64,000 nucleotides of DNA from an uncultured Lachnospiraceae bacterium (GTDB lineage: Bacteria; Bacillota; Clostridia; Lachnospirales; Lachnospiraceae): assembly GCA_910578345.1 (NCBI GenBank), contig CAJTRA010000002.1, forward strand, positions 248,001 through 312,000. Reading direction: 5' to 3'. This document shows positions 61,458 through 64,000 of the stretch, one piece after another. The notes beneath the pieces are model-generated. The model was not told the origin of the DNA. It saw only the letters and a program-made list of their open reading frames with translations, and made no database searches. The position numbers and the translations under genes were made by a program. The stretch's first letter is position 1, and every line of letters begins with the position of its first letter.

Positions 61458-62078
61458 TTAGGAAACGTAGTTGTCAGACTTGTTATTACCTTTTCCTTCA
61501 TTTGGACGCATCACCCGGCAGGGATTCCCATACGCTACTACATGATCAGGAATATCCTTTGTCACTACGCTGCCTGCACCGATCACTACATTGTCGCCGA
61601 TCGTTACCCCTGGCATGATGATTACACCGCCCCCAATCCACACATTATTGCCGATTACAATCGGCGTTGTCTGCGTCTTACAGAATGCAAAAGAACCGTC
61701 TTCTCTCGGCTCTCCGAACCGTTCTGCCGCATTCGTGGGATGAAACGCCGTATACATCTGTACATTTGGCGCGATTAGCGCATTGTCCCCGATGATGATC
61801 TTGTTGTCGTCCAAAAAAGTACAATTCATATTGACTTCACAATTATTTCCGAAATAAATATTATTGCCATAATCTACAAAGAAAGGCGCTGTGATCCACA
61901 GATTCTTCCCTCTGCCCCCTAACAGTTCTGTCAGAATACGATCTTTCTCCTGCGCATTTTCAGAATCTGTCCGGTTATAATCCCGCATGAGATTCTTAGC
62001 CTTATGCCACTGCGTCAAAAGTTCCTCATCCCCACAATCATAAAGCTCCCCCGCCAACATTTTTTCTCTTTCTGTCAT
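61458..62078 (-). CDS. Sugar O-acetyltransferase (maltose/galactoside type)
   Basis: A 206-residue left-handed beta-helix protein starting MTEREKMLAGELYDCGDEELL, the MAA-type N-terminal cap. AGGAAG lies 9 bases upstream. Hexapeptide repeats include NIYFGNNCEVNMNCTFLD, NALIAPNVQMYTAFHP (catalytic His) and IGNNVWIGGGVIIMPGVTIGDNVVIGAGSVVTKDIP. It moves acetyl groups from acetyl-CoA to a sugar, perhaps for detoxification. It is in tandem with the dehydrogenase gene. Confidence 0.92.
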   Translation of the reverse strand: MTEREKMLAGELYDCGDEELLTQWHKAKNLMRDYNRTDSENAQEKDRILTELLGGRGKNLWITAPFFVDYGNNIYFGNNCEVNMNCTFLDDNKIIIGDNALIAPNVQMYTAFHPTNAAERFGEPREDGSFAFCKTQTTPIVIGNNVWIGGGVIIMPGVTIGDNVVIGAGSVVTKDIPDHVVAYGNPCRVMRPNEGKGNNKSDNYVS

Positions 62079-62150
62079 AGGTGTAAACTTCCTTTCTGCT
62101 AAATGTATTCCCTCTCTATCATCGAACACACTTTCCTATGATAGAAATAT

Positions 62151-62187
62151 ATCCGGCCATCCTGGATCGCTCCACGATAGGCCGGAT
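62151..62187 (-). terminator. Possible terminator after rubrerythrin
   Basis: ATCCGGCC (62151-62158) pairs with GGCCGGAT (62180-62187); on the minus strand ATATATTTCTATC follows, a weak T-rich end. Confidence 0.4.
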
Positions 62188-62220
62188 TCCCTGTACATCG
62201 ATCTGACAATGTATCTCCGA

Positions 62221-62757
62221 TCAATAATTCTCTGCACAAACCTCAAAATAACTCTGCGGGTGATTACAGGTCGGACACACTTCCGGCGCTTTCGTTCCTA
62301 CTACGATATGGCCGCAATTTCGGCACTCCCATACTTTAACCTCACTCTTTGCAAATACCTGCGCCATCTCAATATTTTGCAGAAGCGCACGATATCGCTC
62401 TTCATGATGTTTCTCAATCGCACCTACCAGCCGGAACTTCTCCGCCAACTCGGAAAAACCTTCCTCCTCAGCCGTTTTCGCAAAGTTTTCATACATATCT
62501 GTCCACTCAAAATTCTCGCCATCCGCTGCCGCTGCCAGATTCGCCTTTGTATCACCAATTCCGCTCAGTTCCTTAAACCACATCTTCGCATGTTCTTTCT
62601 CATTGTCTGCGGTCTTTAAGAATAAAGAGGAGATCTGCTCATATCCCTCCTTCTTCGCTACCGAAGCGAAATACGTATACTTATTTCTTGCCTGTGACTC
62701 CCCTGCAAACGCTGCCTCAAGATTCTTCTCTGTCCGTGTTCCTGCATACTTACTCAT
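62221..62757 (-). CDS. rbr: Rubrerythrin
   Basis: A 178-residue protein with AAAAGGAG before the ATG at 62757. The four-helix di-iron domain has AFAGESQARNKYTYFA, NEKEHAKMW, and AIEKHHEERY ligand motifs (Glu, Glu-x2-His twice). The C-terminal rubredoxin domain has CRNCGHIVVG and CPTCNHPQ for one iron. It reduces hydrogen peroxide in anaerobes. It follows the FMN-enzyme gene by 29 bases in the same direction. Confidence 0.95.
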   Translation of the reverse strand: MSKYAGTRTEKNLEAAFAGESQARNKYTYFASVAKKEGYEQISSLFLKTADNEKEHAKMWFKELSGIGDTKANLAAAADGENFEWTDMYENFAKTAEEEGFSELAEKFRLVGAIEKHHEERYRALLQNIEMAQVFAKSEVKVWECRNCGHIVVGTKAPEVCPTCNHPQSYFEVCAENY

Positions 62758-62786
62758 GATTTCATTCTCCTTTTCTTTTGCTGCTG

Positions 62787-64000
62787 TTATGCGTGTATGA
62801 TACTTGTATGTTCCGAGATTTCCCTGCTGATCGTACAAAGATCCTCTGTTGACAACGCATGGATATCCGCATGTCCGGTAATTCTGCCGAAAGTTCTCAG
62901 CTCTTTTGCAGTACAGAGCAGATAATTAGCCACTCTCTGCGCCGCCGCCGCCTCATGCAACCGCTTTCTCAATTCCGGATCCTGTGTCGCCATCCCTACC
63001 GGACACATGCCTGTCCCACAGATCCGGTACTGCTGACATGCCGCCGCAACCATAGCCGCCGACGCAATCGCCACGGCATCTGCTCCCATGGCGATCGCCT
63101 TGGCAAAATCCGATGAAACTCTCAAGCCTCCGGTGATCACCAGATCAATGTCCGCGTGCACACTGTCCAGATATTTCCTTGCCCGGTAAAGCGCATAGAT
63201 CGTAGGAACGCTTGTAGAATCCCGTATGATCGCCGGAGACGCTCCGGTCGCCCCGCCTCTTCCATCGATCGTAATGAAATCCGGTTCAGCAAAAACGCAA
63301 TATTCCAGATCCTTCTCAATCCTGCCTGCCGCAATCTTGATCCCGATCGGCCTGCCGCCGCTGCAGTCCCGCAGGTTCTTCACCATTGTCCTTAAATCTT
63401 CCTTTGTATTGATACCGGGAAATTTGGAGGGACTGATCACATCCTGCCCCAGCGGTTTCTCACGGATCGCTGCAATCTCAGGCGTCACTTTGCTGCCTGG
63501 CAGATGACCGCCCATGCCTGGTTTCGTTCCCTGTCCGATCTTGATCTCTATGGCGTCGGAAGTCGTCAGGTTTTCTGTCGTCACACTGTATAAATTTGGA
63601 ACATACTCAAAGATGTATTTGTGGGCCGCTGCCTTTTCCTCCGGCAGGATCCCTCCTTCGCCGCTGCACATTGCCGTGCCTGCCATGGCGCTTCCCTTCG
63701 CAAGCGCAATCTTCGTCTCTTTTGAAAGCGCCCCGAAAGACATATGTGAAATATACACCGGCATGTCAAGAACCATCGGCTTCTTCGCATGTCTGCCGAT
63801 CACGGTCTTAAGGGATACCTCTGCATGTTCTTCTAACGGCGGCGGATTAAGCTGCGCTCCCAGCACAAGAATGTCATCCCAATTTGGCATCTGCATCTGG
63901 GTGCCCATCGCCTCAATCGCCGATTTTCCTGTGACGGCCATCTCGTGAATTTCCTTGAAATAACGGTAATTGCTGTCCGTCTTTCTCGTCTCTTTGGGAT
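62787..64000 (-). CDS. Glutamate-synthase-like FMN-binding protein, C-terminal part
   Basis: At least 404 residues, running off the right edge (the frame stays open to 64000 with NYRYFKEIHEMAVTGKSAIEAMG). The barrel domain shows GQGTKPGMGGHLPG, SPSKFPGI, KIAAGRIEKD, TIDGRGGATGA and the cluster Cys motif CQQYRICGTGMCPVG, all of the GltB FMN/3Fe-4S domain. Proteins of this length without the glutaminase domain form a separate GltS-like group, probably using ferredoxin or other partners. Right after it comes rubrerythrin. Confidence 0.9.
   Translation of the reverse strand, partial: PKETRKTDSNYRYFKEIHEMAVTGKSAIEAMGTQMQMPNWDDILVLGAQLNPPPLEEHAEVSLKTVIGRHAKKPMVLDMPVYISHMSFGALSKETKIALAKGSAMAGTAMCSGEGGILPEEKAAAHKYIFEYVPNLYSVTTENLTTSDAIEIKIGQGTKPGMGGHLPGSKVTPEIAAIREKPLGQDVISPSKFPGINTKEDLRTMVKNLRDCSGGRPIGIKIAAGRIEKDLEYCVFAEPDFITIDGRGGATGASPAIIRDSTSVPTIYALYRARKYLDSVHADIDLVITGGLRVSSDFAKAIAMGADAVAIASAAMVAAACQQYRICGTGMCPVGMATQDPELRKRLHEAAAAQRVANYLLCTAKELRTFGRITGHADIHALSTEDLCTISREISEHTSIIHA

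Overview
The window looks like chromosome of a spore-forming Clostridia member, most likely a gut Lachnospiraceae. Reasons: strong GGAGG-type ribosome sites, a moderate GC content, intact sporulation genes in a Bacillus/Clostridia-conserved order, Lachnospiraceae-style GHKL/LytTR signalling, FtsX-type ABC permeases, many carbohydrate-active enzymes, and anaerobe genes such as rubrerythrin and an iron-containing alcohol dehydrogenase. No rRNA, tRNA, prophage or insertion sequence was recognised.

Left part (1-17.7 kb): a partial AviRa-like rRNA methyltransferase and an exported protein of unknown function; a GHKL kinase/LytTR regulator pair facing a BceAB-like ABC transporter, with a tandem LytTR-type box between them; a DUF4143 ATPase; and a second module (OmpR-type regulator, short kinase, ABC ATPase, duplicated-FtsX permease) whose two transcription units share one promoter element. 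Then come an MFS exporter with an apparent leader-peptide attenuator, a DUF1848 protein, a small lipoprotein and a DUF3892 protein.

CRISPR part (17.8-27.6 kb): a complete type I-C system, transcribed on the minus strand in the order cas3-cas5c-cas8c(+internal cas11c)-cas7-cas4-cas1-cas2-leader-array, with 19 repeats and 18 spacers. Two neighbouring spacers encode the same heptapeptide with different codons. Beside cas3 lie eroding genes: a fructosamine kinase with an internal deletion and a broken AAA/PD-(D/E)XK gene.

Middle part (30-43 kb): a probable operon of a sugar isomerase-like protein, ROK kinase, zinc-ribbon membrane protein, NUDIX hydrolase, AAC(6')-type acetyltransferase and MATE exporter; a divergent hsp20 with a structured leader; a serpin / ECF sigma / anti-sigma / VWA-lipoprotein cluster; and a GH13 glycosidase.

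Right part (43-64 kb): the conserved block mazG-HU-rqcP-yabP-yabQ-divIC-spoIIE-tilS-hpt-ftsH with a near-perfect sigma-E promoter before yabP; a PEGA/repeat lipoprotein; a CotS-like kinase; CCA transferase; an AraC/GH127 arabinoside module; alcohol dehydrogenase with an O-acetyltransferase; and rubrerythrin behind a glutamate-synthase-like FMN protein that runs off the right edge.
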